Shown here: positions 20,878-31,748 of the stretch, piece by piece
How the letters are laid out: each line of letters begins with the position of its first letter
How positions within the stretch are numbered: the first letter of the stretch is position 1
Assembly: GCA_037126765.1 (NCBI GenBank)
Contig: JBBCBC010000034.1
Span: forward strand, 20,644,691 to 20,708,690
Source of the DNA: Stenogyne calaminthoides
Taxonomy: Eukaryota > Streptophyta > Magnoliopsida > Lamiales > Lamiaceae
Direction of reading: 5' to 3'
Length of the DNA stretch: 64,000 bases
Translations under genes and position numbers: made by a program
Notes under the pieces: model-generated
Told to the model about the DNA's origin: nothing
The model's input: the letters and a program-made list of their open reading frames with translations, nothing else
The model's database searches: none

Positions 20878-21219
20878 TCACAAAGACCATATGGCCATGA
20901 GTGTCTCATGCAAATATTGAGTTTGATACACTATTTTGTATACCAAACTCATGTTTTGTTTCAGACTAAGTCTGTTGATGTTAATTCCGTCATCTCGATA
21001 GGCGCACAAGGTGCATATGGTTATAAGAAGTGCCTTCTCATTTACCTTAGCAGATCCGCCTCCACGGTGGTAAAGAAGCTTAGCATTGATCGTATGTGAA
21101 ATCTTAGATGACGACGAAAGCAGTGTAAAGGAACACACATGGTTGATTTGGGAAGTTGAATTCATTTGAAAAGGGCTAAAGGTTCCCACCGGAAGTTTCA
21201 CCAGAAATAAGGAACTCAT
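20878..21219 (-). CDS. Antisense ORF, intact copy (element B)
   Basis: This 113-residue protein is encoded on the strand opposite to the element. It begins MSSLFLVKLPVGTFSPF and has a conserved core, ISHTINAKLL, then LLITICTLCAYRDD and INRLSLKQNMSLV, and ends AIWSL. C has ISHTIVAKLL, CTLCVYRYD and INRLSLKMNVSLI at the same place: 21 of 34 residues are identical in the core. A has a more distant match. I see no signal peptide, no clear membrane segment and no known motif, and I do not recognise the family. A TATA box lies about 75 bases before the ATG and a conserved 3' end lies downstream, which supports a real gene. The alternative is a DNA-level conserved region that only happens to be open. 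Confidence 0.5.
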   Translation of the reverse strand: MSSLFLVKLPVGTFSPFQMNSTSQINHVCSFTLLSSSSKISHTINAKLLYHRGGGSAKVNEKALLITICTLCAYRDDGININRLSLKQNMSLVYKIVYQTQYLHETLMAIWSL

Positions 21220-21291
21220 CGGAAAAGCATGAAGGATATGCTAAAGAAGATGAAATGGTTTATGTTGTGTTGTTTGCCTAACACCCCAGGC

Positions 21292-21518
21292 TAATTTATA
21301 GAAGGAAATTAGGGGTATAAATGCAAATTTTATCTTCTCAGAAGATCTTAAGAGAAATTTGCATCGACAACGCGTTAGGAACACACGGCTAATGGTTGGA
21401 TGAGTTAACGATGTGATTAATCACAGCGTATCTATGCCATTATTACGGAATGTCAAATCGCGCCGATTTGGGAATCGAGGCGACTTTTGGACTCCCCGAA
21501 GTAAAAGTTTTGGCGGGA
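21292..21518 (-). promoter_or_regulatory. Predicted antisense promoter (element B)
   Basis: On the minus strand CTATAAATTA (21301-21292) is a TATA box, putting the start near 21262 and leaving a leader of about 45 bases before the ATG at 21219. TTTTGGCGGGA (21508-21518, plus strand) is an E2F-like site, about 210 bases upstream. Confidence 0.48.
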
Positions 21519-22020
21519 GTTGACTTCAGTAAATGCGGGTTGATTAGAAGAAGACTGAAGGATAAAGAGTATCAGATAAGAGGATCAGATAAGTGGAGAA
21601 GTGTTTCAAGCAAGAATCTGATCAGATAAGTGAGATATTGTTGGGAAATGCATAAGGCAACCATCAGATAAGTCAACAAAGTACCAGATCAGATCACCGT
21701 GGTAACTGATTGATTACAATATCAATCAGTCAGATACGCTCTCTTATTTATCTCTTTCTGAATACCTTATATGCGTTATTTAATTAAATAACTTATTTTA
21801 CTCTGTTCATGACACATGCTCTGCAAAGCTTTTAATGCGGACTTGGGAATTTGTTTTCAAAATGTTTTATTGCGATTTTTCGAGTTCAAAAATCGAAAAG
21901 ACTACTTTTCTCAACTGTGCCATCAAAATACTTTTTGGCCGACTAATCTCAGCCACTGATTTCAAAACACGGATACTTGAGTACTTTGGAAAGTTGTGCA
22001 AAAAGGATTTCCCTCTATTC

Positions 22021-22365
22021 TATAAAATCCAAATCTTTCTCAAAAAACCGCTTTCCACTACTCCGTCTTCTCAAAGCTCTTAAAAGATCATATTTTTCAA
22101 AATCTTCAGAGAATTACCTTCGAAATCAATTGATTCTACTCTTCCGATTTCTAAATCTTTCGAATCAGTTTCTAGTAATTTCTTGTTTTAATTAATTGAA
22201 TGATCTCTATTTCTCTCTGGTACCTAGGTTTACAAGTTGTGATTCTATAATTTTTCTATTAGATCTAAACGCTTATTTGCTAAATTGATGCTAAGATTGC
22301 TAGTTTGACTGAATTTATTGAAATATCTTACTCAAACTAAACATCAATTTGCATATCGTACAGAA
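22021..22365 (+). promoter_or_regulatory. Predicted ORF3 promoter, leader and 5'-UTR intron (element B)
   Basis: TATAAAATCC (22021-22030) is followed by a CT-rich leader typical of plant 5' UTRs. A likely intron runs from GTAATTTCTTG (22175) to CGTACAG (22363), 189 bp and T-rich, ending two bases before the ATG at 22366. A and C have the same arrangement. Upstream, TTTAATGCGGAC (about 21831) is shared with C and, loosely, with A. An alternative reading is that only the acceptor matters, for splicing an ORF3 mRNA from the genomic transcript. Confidence 0.48.
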
Positions 22366-25300
22366 ATGACACATCTTGTTTCACGACCGGGCCAAGAAAA
22401 AAAAGTATTGCAACTTTGCATCGATGAAGAAAGACATCATTGATAAAAAGTACGTAGTCTTCACCATCACCTCAGATCCGGAATTGCTAGAAATTCTGGA
22501 GTGCTTGCGAGCGTGTGGACTGGAACGATATTGCTCTACTCATCAGAACATCGTTCACACCCATGAAGCCTTGGAGTTTCTCTACAATCCACAGAGGGAT
22601 GAAGACAATGATGCTGACCTGATTTCTTTCGTTGGCGGAATTGAAGTTTGAGTGTCAAATGACGATCTACAGAGGATATTCAGCCTAACTCGAGGAAGCA
22701 TCAATCCAGAGACCTACACGACTGCTGTAGGAGAAAAGGAATTTCTTGAAGCCGAGTTGTTAAGACCTGCAAATAAGGAGAACACGACGAACATCAAAGC
22801 CTCCTATCTGAAGAGAAAATATCGACTTCTTCTTGAGATCGTTCAGAAGGTGATCATGTGCTCAACTTACAGCCTTGATGCAGTCACTTCATACAAGATA
22901 AGTGTCATGGCTGCAATAATCAAGAAGGCTTCAAACATTGCCTGGTTGGGTATGGTCAAAGCACGTCTACGAAAAGACTCCGGGAAGTTCGAACTGACCC
23001 AGAGCAATGAAGTGTGCTTATCTTCCAAGTGCTCATTCGTACATAAAATCTCTATCATTCTATCAGATAAGCTGCCACATAATTATGAATGGAACGAGAA
23101 TGGAGCGAAGATTTACCAAGCAAAACACAAGGCCATATTGGGCAAGAATGAGTCCCTACCTAGACAAGCTGATAAGGATCCGACTCCTTATGTGCCCAAA
23201 CCCAAGGGAGAAAAGAAGGGAAAAGACAAGGCAACTGCATCGTCTGAAGTGTAGGAAAAGGGCATTCCAGAGAAGAGAATGAAGAGGAAGGATCTGGCCA
23301 AGAAACCAGATGCTCAGCGGAAACGTCAGAAGAGAGTCTCATCTCCTCTAAAAATTGCTCCAAGTTCTGCCCAGCAAGTCAGCAGAACAAAGGATCTGAT
23401 GCAAGTATGATCAGACGAAGAGATAGCAGTCCGCTCTGAGCCAACTATCAGAGAAGTAAGGGAAGAGCAGATGATCGCAGCAGAAGGAGAGAAATCTGTC
23501 AGAGGAACAGAAGTGGGGCAATCTGAGAAAGAATCACAATCTGATTCTCTGCCTCTCACCAAGATCTTCCAGAGAGCAAGATCGCCAACGCCCACTTCCA
23601 AATCACCATCACCCTCTCCTCAAAAATCATCACCACCACCTCTCCCCACAAAACCTTCTCACCCTCACCCTCACCTATCAGAACAACATCTCCCACACCA
23701 CCAATCAATGAACCCGTTCAGGAAACTGAACACCCTCAACACGCTGAAAAAGAAACTTAACTACAAACATCTCAATCCCCAATCTAGTCTCAAGAACCTG
23801 AGAGATCTGACAAGCGAGTGTCCATCTCTCATAATCCCTTCAACACCAGAACAGTGCTTGCTTCACCTGCTCCAGAGAGCCCCATCATAAGGATAATGAA
23901 GCAACAAATCAAAGAGTATCTGCTGGATCTGTGCCCTGAATTGGATCAACATCCTGCCATCCAGCAACAGATAGAAGAGATAGTGTTTTGGAGGGATATC
24001 AGACTGAAGAGCATTGAAGATTTTCTGATTCTAATGATAACTCTGGGATCAGATTCTTTGTAGACTTGGAGTTGAAATGTCTAAACAATCCTGGGATTGA
24101 AAGTGCTGCTGAATTGGCATCTGATGATGATATCAGACGGTTGATTCACGAAAGGTTCAGAATTGCTGATAACAGGGAGGAAACCGTTCAACCTCCTACA
24201 AATCATGAGGGAGCTGCCGATGAACCAAGAATGGGTGCTACAGATGAGACCCGACTTGGCAAGGCTTCAACATCTGACCAGACTGCTACGATGAGCTCTG
24301 ATACCCTAGATCATTATACTGAGAAGATTCAAGATGGGATCAAGGCTGCATTTGAAGACAAATTCGCAGCGCTCACATCAGATCTGATGAAGCGATTTGA
24401 AGATGAGCAAGCGAAACTAGTTGACAAGGAACGAAGCCACACAGTTGGGATGCACAATGCCATCCTTGCTGAAGTAATGCAACTAGTACATCCTCTTGCT
24501 GAGAAGCTCAAACTCCAGTCTGACAAACTCACAGTTCAGACAGAGATGCTCAATCAGACACAGGTACTTTTGGAGAGTGTCTGGGCATCCTTGGACAAAA
24601 CCAACAACCACTTGGATATGGGTTGGAAAAATTTTCTAGCTTCTACAGAACGAGCAAGACAGGAAATCGAAATTGCTCTCAGACGCTTCTACACACCTGC
24701 ACCTTCTACCACCATTCAGATCACTCCTCTTGTTGTCGAGGAACTCAGAGAGGAGATCTCACGGTAATTAACTGCTCTGAACCGCAAGATGACCAACCTC
24801 TTTGATGAAACCAAAAAGGGGGAAGGAAAAGAGAATAAAGAGAAGGAAGAAAAACAGAAGGAAGAAAAACAGATTTAGACACAGTTGGTAATTTTTTCAT
24901 CTCTACCAAAAACCACTGTATCTGACTTGCCAGCCACTCCATCTACCGATCTCGTTGCTGAAATGAAAGAAACTGTGGAGCAACATAGTAAAGAGATCGC
25001 TGAGCAGAAAAGTGCTATTTCAGAGGTTACTGCCAGAGTCGACAAGATTGAAGACTTTTCTTCGTTCGTTCAGAAAAGAATGGAAACTGATGATCAGGCC
25101 AAGAGCCTTGACCTCGCTAAGAAATTAGCTGAAGAAGACGAACAAGATGAATCTGAGCAGACTCTGAGGAGGAAGAAAGGCAAAGGCAAGATGATGAAAG
25201 CAACTGCGGAAGATCAGAGACAAGGCCAGCTATTCTCCACCAAAAGCCAGATGACTCCTGAACAAGTTCAAGAGCAGACAAGACAGAGAATAAGAGAGGC

Positions 25301-25835
25301 CGCAATCAAGAAGCAGAAGTTAGCAGAGGCTAAGGGACTGAACATTGCTTACATCCGAAGGAAAAGGAAGAACGAAGCTGCAGCAGGGGAGATTGCTTGG
25401 GAGAAGAATGCCCTTCCGGCACCTGTTAAAGGCATCCTCTGTGCACGGCAAGGTTTTCTTCCAGAATGAGATCAGATCAGAGGAGAATGGTTATGTGACG
25501 TCTACATCCTGGAGAAGATTCCAATTCATCAAGATCAGACTGAAAATGATGATGAATTTCTGAACTGGTTAGAAACAAAGTATCCAGACTTCTACCAGAC
25601 AATGATGAAAGAAGGCAAGATCATGTCACTAATACCAGAAGCTCCACCCCTTGAACTACTCCTTCCACCTTTCCGTCCAGACAACAAGCTAGATCCTGTT
25701 AAATTCAAGAATATCTACTATGGACTTGCTGAAAAAAGAGGAATCCATATAAAAGAAGAGCTGGACAAGCTAATGCAAATGATGTACAGGATGTTTGGCA
25801 TCCCCAAAGAGCTGCAAATGTTCAAGTACACCTGA
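22366..25835 (+). pseudogene. ORF3 ('env-like' position), element B
   Basis: ORF3 begins at ATG 22366 by comparison with A and C, with a frameshift in an A run near 22390. The N-terminal domain (about 230 residues) has FTITSDPELLEILECLRACG and LKRKYRLLLEIVQKVI, and is interrupted by one TGA at 22649-22651. A Ser/Pro-rich disordered region follows, then a helical domain (IVFWRDIRLKSIEDFLI; AELASDDDIRRLI) and long coiled coils. The motif LFDETKKGEG contains the internal polypurine tract (24813-24824). A Lys/Arg-rich segment and a C-terminal domain (FLNWLETKYPDFYQ) end it at 25835. I find no signal peptide or membrane span, so an envelope role is not supported. The N-terminal domain resembles what databases call 'putative plant transposon protein'. 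Confidence 0.7.
24813..24824 (+). promoter_or_regulatory. Internal polypurine tract in ORF3 (element B)
   Basis: AAAAAGGGGGAA here is identical to the 3' polypurine tract at 26039-26050. It encodes KKGE in a conserved TKKGE motif. It could prime a second plus strand, as the central PPT of Ty1 and lentiviruses does. Confidence 0.5.
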
Positions 25836-26038
25836 ATAAGACAACTTGGAATCAGATGATAGGTACGCTTTTCATGTATTCTATAATGCACACACCTATC
25901 TGAATGAAATTTCCAATCTCACTGATTCTAAGACAACATCTCATTGTCTTCTGAGGTATGTACTATTTACATTATCTACATTTCCATTCATGGTATCTGT
26001 TTTTCTGATTAAGTATGATTAAGTGTTTTGGTTCCATC

Positions 26039-26052
26039 AAAAAGGGGGAAAT
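26039..26052 (+). promoter_or_regulatory. 3' polypurine tract, element B
   Basis: AAAAAGGGGGAAAT lies directly before the 3' LTR and is the expected plus-strand primer. It is preceded by GTTTTGGTTCCATC, as in A. Confidence 0.85.
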
Positions 26053-27820
26053 TGTTGGGAAATCTGTAATTTAGTTTTGATGGAAGTTCCAAAACAGGTT
26101 GTAATAGGACCAGTTAGACCTGTTAGCTGACTGATGACTTAGAATCAGATTAAGATGACCAGCTGAAATGTATAGATAGCTGATGTAAAAGATAGGTCAC
26201 ATATTGAGGGGGAACTCAATATGTATAGGTCAGGTCGAAGTATCAGATGACCCAGATAAGGTCAGATGATCAGAAGACTAAGCACAAATCAGAAGACAAG
26301 AAGTCAGAAGATCAGGTGAAGACAAGAAGACACTGAAGACTCAGATGAACCTGAAGACTGAGATAAGCCTGAAGACTCAGATGAACCTGAAGACTCAGAT
26401 AAACCTGAAGACTCAACAACGAACCTGAAGACTCAGTATGACTGAATACGCTGCGGCTCAGAGACACCTGAAGATCAAAAGACTTGAAGACCTATATCAG
26501 TGGAGTCTGCATATTGAGCTAAGACAATGTGCATCTGAAGACTCAACAAGGTAGACTGATTAGTTACCTGATCAAGTCAGCTCACACCTGGTGACAATAA
26601 AAAAGATACACCAGACAAGACGAATCTTCTACAAAAGGAATATCAACCGTCTAACGGACAAATTTCTGAAGTGCCGCCTCGCAAAGCCTAGTAGAAAGCG
26701 ACACGTGCACAAAAAGAGCTGACATTGCGGGATACGACGCTGCGGACAAAAATGGCGCTAATGATGCCTACGGCCACGCCGATAATTGGAGCACTTCACA
26801 ATCATATCCTACAACCTACCTAATATAGCCCGAAATTCAAATTTCTCTCCAACGGCTCCTTGATTTCGAGGTCTATAAAATGGGATCGATCTTTATTTTG
26901 AAGACAGGGACCAACAAGAGGCAACAAGCAAAGAACGAACACGGAGACACCGCAAAAGAAGCAAAAGCTACATCAAAATCTCTGCTAAAAGAACACTATA
27001 GTTGAAGATTATTCTTAGAGTGTTCATCCCATTAGTTCTTAGTAAGAAATCCTATCCACTAGCATTTTGGCTACCTAAAACACCAGGATAGATTTTCAGT
27101 TGGAACCCTCAAACATTCTTTACCCAAACGCAAGTTAGGTTAAGTTTGTAGAGTGAGAACTCGATAAACATCTCGGCCATCCCGTAAAGGATATAAGTCC
27201 CGCAGGTTACGTTTGTAGAGTGAGAACTCGGTAAACATCTCGGCCATCCTTTGAAGGATATAAGTCCCTCAGGTTAAGTTTGTAAGAGTGTGAACTCGGT
27301 AAACATCTCGGCCATCCCGTGAGGGGTATAAGTCCCACAGGTTAAGTTCGGTTAAGGTTCCCCTGTGTTAAGGGAAGAGTGGACGTAGGACGAGTTTCGT
27401 CTAAACCACTATAAAAAGTCTTGTGTGCATTTACTTGCTTTCGTATTGCTTTACACTATTCCCAACTGAGTTTAAAACTGCATACATATTCTAAGTTAAG
27501 CTCAGTCTGCACCAAGCAACTGATCTGATCAGATTGACACCTTAGTCAACTGGTTGAAAACTGACTTAAGAATCTGAATTGATAAAACTGGTTTTTCACA
27601 GGGGTAAAAACAAGCTTCCGCACCACTCATTTAAACTGATAGATATAAAACTGATCTGCCCTCAGGCACTCAGTAAGATTGAACATCAGTCTAAACTGAT
27701 ACACTAGCACTCTGATCGGGTAATCTGCAGTTCACACCTGATCTGCACGAAAAGTTTTGGAAGTCTATTCACCCCTCCCCTCTAGACTTCCACCCTCACA
27801 AAACCCATTCGGGACCTACA
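26053..27820 (+). repeat. 3' LTR of element B
   Basis: The repeat is 1768 bp and pairs with 12685-14470. It has six 18-bp units instead of seven, and carries the same promoter boxes and the 66-bp repeat (27130-27345). It ends CCTACA, followed by the target duplication ATTTA. Confidence 0.93.
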
Positions 27821-28026
27821 ATTTATTCTTATCTCCTTAATGCGTATGACGTCACTCTGTATTTCATTAAATGCAGACGCGAGGATTTTGTATTAAATGC
27901 ATTTATCACAATTTTTTAAATCCAAAAGTTGCGGCCTACAATTTTTCTAAGCCGCACGATGCCTACTTTAACAAACCACCTAATCTCAACCGTAGATTAT
28001 GATTGGACGGCTTTTGGGGTTCCTGA

Positions 28027-28321
28027 TTTTTAAAATGATTGTGTTTCCCTCTCGTTTAAAATTCCAAAAACCCTCCCATTCCACCATTTTTCACAAAACT
28101 GAAATACCTCAAATTCTCTCTCTGCAACAATTATCTTCTCGCTCTAAAACATCTCTGCAAATTCCAAAACATTTACTTACTCATCTTTTTCCAGATTTAA
28201 CTGGTAATTTAAATTTGGTCTTAGATATGCTCTTATTTGCTATTGATATGGTTTAGTATATGTATTTGTGTTTTATGTGAATATTCGATAGAAATTGAGA
28301 ATTTTGTGTTTATTTGTAGAA
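28027..28321 (+). promoter_or_regulatory. Predicted ORF3 promoter, leader and 5'-UTR intron (element A)
   Basis: TTTTTAAAATG (28027-28037) is a weak TATA-like box, followed by a CT-rich leader (CAAATTCTCTCTCTGCAACA). A clear intron candidate runs from G|GTAATTTAAATTT (28204) to TTATTTGTAG (28319), 116 bp, two bases before the ATG at 28322. Upstream, TGACGTCA (about 27848), a bZIP-type site, and ATTAAATGCAGACG are shared in part with C and B. Confidence 0.48.
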
Positions 28322-31300
28322 ATGGCACCCAAAGTTAGACATGTTGCAGAGATTGCACATTCTTCTTTCCAAAATTCTCCGGAACCTGAAGATCCAATAT
28401 TCAGGAATTTTACTGAAGACATTGTTGAGGATAGGTGTGTCGATTTCAAGACGACAACGGATCCAGAATCCCTAGAAATTTTAAAGCTACTACGGAACAA
28501 TAACCTCAAAACCTATTGTTCAGCGAGTGCCAATTCGATTATTCTGGATGGGTCTCTTGAATTTCTTTACAATTTAAGAAACCACGACGGTGTGTTGTAC
28601 TCAGAGGTCCAAGGTGAACAGCTGGAAATCACCGATGCAGACTTGTTTCGAATCTTTCGTTTGTCACCGGAGGATGGGATTATGCCGGATGTCTACAGGG
28701 CGGCTGAAGGAAATGATGTAATCAGAAACCTGCTACGACCTGCCGATTCACATCACACCAAGGGTTTCAAGAAACCTATGTTGAGGAGGAAATATCGATT
28801 GCTGTTCGATATTGTCCAGAAAGTGATAGCTGGAATTTCTTACAGCCTGGATGCCATAACCCTAGAGAAGGCCAGAATAATGAATGCCATAATCGACAAG
28901 GCAAGGATTGATTGGCTAGGGTTTCTGAAAAGGAGGTTGCTGGAGGAGTCAGCAAAGTTTGTATCCAAAGGTGGAAAGATTGTTCTGGCTGCCAAAATCA
29001 CAATGTTACTTAAGGTATCATTGATTCTGATTGATATGATGAAGGATAGGGAATGGAGTGAGGACGAGATGAATCCCTACGTGCTGACCCACAAAAGAAT
29101 GCTTATATCAGACAAGGCAATTCCTGGCCTTGCTGATGATGATGAAGAGACAGCTGTGAATCCAGCTGTGGAGGTCAGGAAGAAAGGAGCAGTAGTGCAG
29201 AAGAAGAAAACTGCTGCCAGGAAACCAGAAAAGGGGATCTCTATCAGGGAACCAACAGTCAAGATAGCAAAACCAGCTGCGAGTGTTCCAGTTGCTGGAA
29301 AAGGGAAGTCCAAGGGATTTCAGATATTGGAAGAATCATCTGATTCTGATGCGGACAATGTGCCCATCAGCAGACTCCCCAAGAAGAGGACAGGTCAAGG
29401 ATCGAGGTCTACTGCTGCACCAACATTTTCTCACTCTGAGACACAGCAGCAGACCACATCAGCTGCATCAGATCAGCCATTCTCATCTTCTCAAATTCCG
29501 ATTAATGATCCAGATCCGTTGACTATGATCACTTTCTCCAGACCAGCTTCTCCTGAAGCTGAAGCTGAAGTTGAAGCTGCACCTGCATCTACACCAGCAC
29601 CTGCACCAGCATCTGCACTTGCTCCGATCTCTTTCACAGAGAAGATTATTCGAAGGAGGCTGGAGAAACTGCTTTCAGAAAAATATCTAGAATTGGAGGT
29701 GAAGCCAGAGGCATGGACTGCTGTTCTTGATGTTCTCGCCTGGCCAGACATCCGCTTGAAAAAGTGTGAAGACTTTGGAATAGTGCTTGAGCAGAAGGGT
29801 GGCATTCGCCCATTCCTGGAATACGAACTTGAGATGAGGAAGATAGCTGAGGTGGAGATTGCCACAGATCTGATCTCTGATGATGCAGTGGCTGGGCTGA
29901 TAACCAGGAAGTTGGGAATGCAGGACAGTCCATTGCACAGAGAGATCACTCACAAAATGGTTAAGTACAGCAGAACAATGCAGCAAAGGAAATGGTTTGA
30001 AGAAGAGGTTGAGTCTGGAAGACCAATTGAGGTGGAAGAAGTTTTTGAACAAATGGCTGACATGGAGAAAACTGCTAAAGAGATGGTTATCATTGAAGAA
30101 CTAGAAGAAGTTGAGGCAGTCGCCGATGAAGCAGTTGTGGGAGAAGCGGCAGAGTCCCCATCAGCTGAGTCACAAACAACCGAGGAGTTAGTCGATCTGA
30201 CTGCTGAAGAAAGTCCAGCGCGCGAAGCTGATGTTGAGGGACCTTCTTCTTCAGCGGGTCAACTGGTATAGATTCTCCAAACCTCTCCACATTTTGAGGA
30301 GAATCTGATGAAGCACATCAGGACATCCTTTAGGGCTAATATGGCCAACATGTTCAGAGACGATCTCAGCTTCTTTGTACCAGCTCAGATCGAGAAAGCC
30401 ATCAGTTTAGAGAGAGAGCGTGTCTCAGAGCACTGCGCCAGAATTGCAGAAGATGTCAGGGACACAACAGCTGACAAATTGCTTGAGATGACACAAAAGA
30501 TGGCTGAGATCGAGCAGAACAGATCCCAGCAGTTTACGATGATGATGAACTAACAGATGGTCAAAATGACCAAGCTATATGAGGATCTGGCTGCTGCACA
30601 GCCTTTTTGACAGAGTTAGCAATGTAGTAAACAAAACAGAAGAATCGATGCTAACTGCTGTTGCCCAAGTTCAACCTGCTGCTGAAGCTGAATCCCCACC
30701 CCTTAAAAATCTTCAACAAGACTTATCTTCGAAGATTACCAATCTAAGTGCTGAACTCAAGGGCCTTTTTGAAGGAACCAAAAAGGGGGAAGAAGCTAAG
30801 GATGCTGATATTCAGGGAAGACTGAACCAGGTTGAGAACTATGTGGCGGGCATCCAGATTACATTGGACAAAAAGAGACTAAGGAAAGATGCCCAAGCAG
30901 CTGCTAAGTTGGAGAAAGCTGAGCTGATCGAATCTTCAACTGAATCAGACGAGCCATCAAGAAAGTCATGGTTGCCAAAAAGAAAGCTCCAGCTGCTCTG
31001 CAAGATAAAAGAAAAGAAGAAGAGCTGAAGAAAGCAGAGGCTGAGAGGCAAAGAAGAAGGGAAGAAGCAGCACAACTTGACAAAGCCTATCGGTTGAAGA
31101 AGATGAAAGGCTTTGTGGCAGAAGAAGGAGAAGGATCGCACTATGTTGAGCCAATTCTAGATGCTGATGTTGATCTAATAGTGCGAGCTCGTCCAGATCT
31201 ACAAGGAGCTTGGAAGAAAATCAAAGGAGAATGGTACATTTCAGCTTACATCAACCAGGTCATCCCAACTGAAACTGACAAGAATGATATGTTCAGAGAC

Positions 31301-31558
31301 TAGTTGAGTAACAAACATCCATAATTCTTTGCCGAGCTGATGACGGAGGTGAAATTGCTGAGCAGCACACTGGTCGTATCAGACATTGAGGTGATGGACT
31401 ACAAGAAGACTCCGGACGGCAAATTGGACAAGATTGCTTTTAATGACACTCTTAACAGATGCCTTGAACAAGATGACATCACTGATGAAGACAAGGCTGC
31501 TCAGATAAAGACAAGATTGTTCAACTTCTATGAAGTTCCTTTGGAGGAGAGATACTGA
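28322..31558 (+). pseudogene. ORF3 ('env-like' position), element A
   Basis: ORF3 starts at ATG 28322 (MAPKVRHVAEIAHSS) and is open for 649 codons to TAG 30269-30271. The N-terminal domain has FKTTTDPESLEILKLLRNN and, from residue about 153, MLRRKYRLLFDIVQKVI. A Lys-rich then Ala/Pro/Glu-rich linker follows, then a helical domain (LAWPDIRLKKCEDFGIVLEQ). After the first stop the same frame continues as coiled coil (30308-30553). A 5-T run near 30605 shifts the frame, the internal PPT lies at 30780-30791 (FEGTKKGEE), and a second shift comes near 30955. The conserved C-terminal domain is open in two parts (30968-31303; 31340-31558). No signal peptide or membrane span is seen. The frame would be long and continuous but for three stops and two shifts. 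Confidence 0.75.
30780..30791 (+). promoter_or_regulatory. Internal polypurine tract in ORF3 (element A)
   Basis: AAAAAGGGGGAA is identical to A's 3' PPT (31749-31760), 969 bases upstream of it. It encodes KKGE. Confidence 0.5.
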
Positions 31559-31748
31559 ATCAGAAGACTTATTTTGTAAGACCAGGATAGGTATATTTCA
31601 CTTTGTACTTGTAATTCTCACACGCTATCAATGAAATATCCTATTTCTCTGATCTTAAGACAAACTCTCATTGTCTTCTGATGAACTGTCTCTTTTATAC
31701 TACTTTATTTATGTTCAGCATCCTTTCTGATTAAGTTTTGGTTCCATC

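Larger units (their letters stand above)
12685..27820 (+). mobile_element. Element B: Sirevirus nested in element A
   Basis: The LTRs at 12685-14470 and 26053-27820 are flanked by a perfect 5-bp duplication, ATTTA (12680-12684 and 27821-27825). The order of parts is the same as in A. B entered A's pol-ORF3 intergenic region, between A's antisense promoter and A's ORF3 promoter. In the first ~290 bases the LTRs differ at only two positions, plus one 18-bp repeat unit, so B is much younger than A. It is defective as written: integrase deletion, frameshifts in RT and ORF3. Part of the damage at 17450-20400 may be sequencing error (see findings). Confidence 0.93.

Noticed and set aside
28322..30271. 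Retroviral envelope identity of ORF3
   Set aside because: Only its position after pol suggests it; no signal peptide, membrane span or glycoprotein feature is visible.
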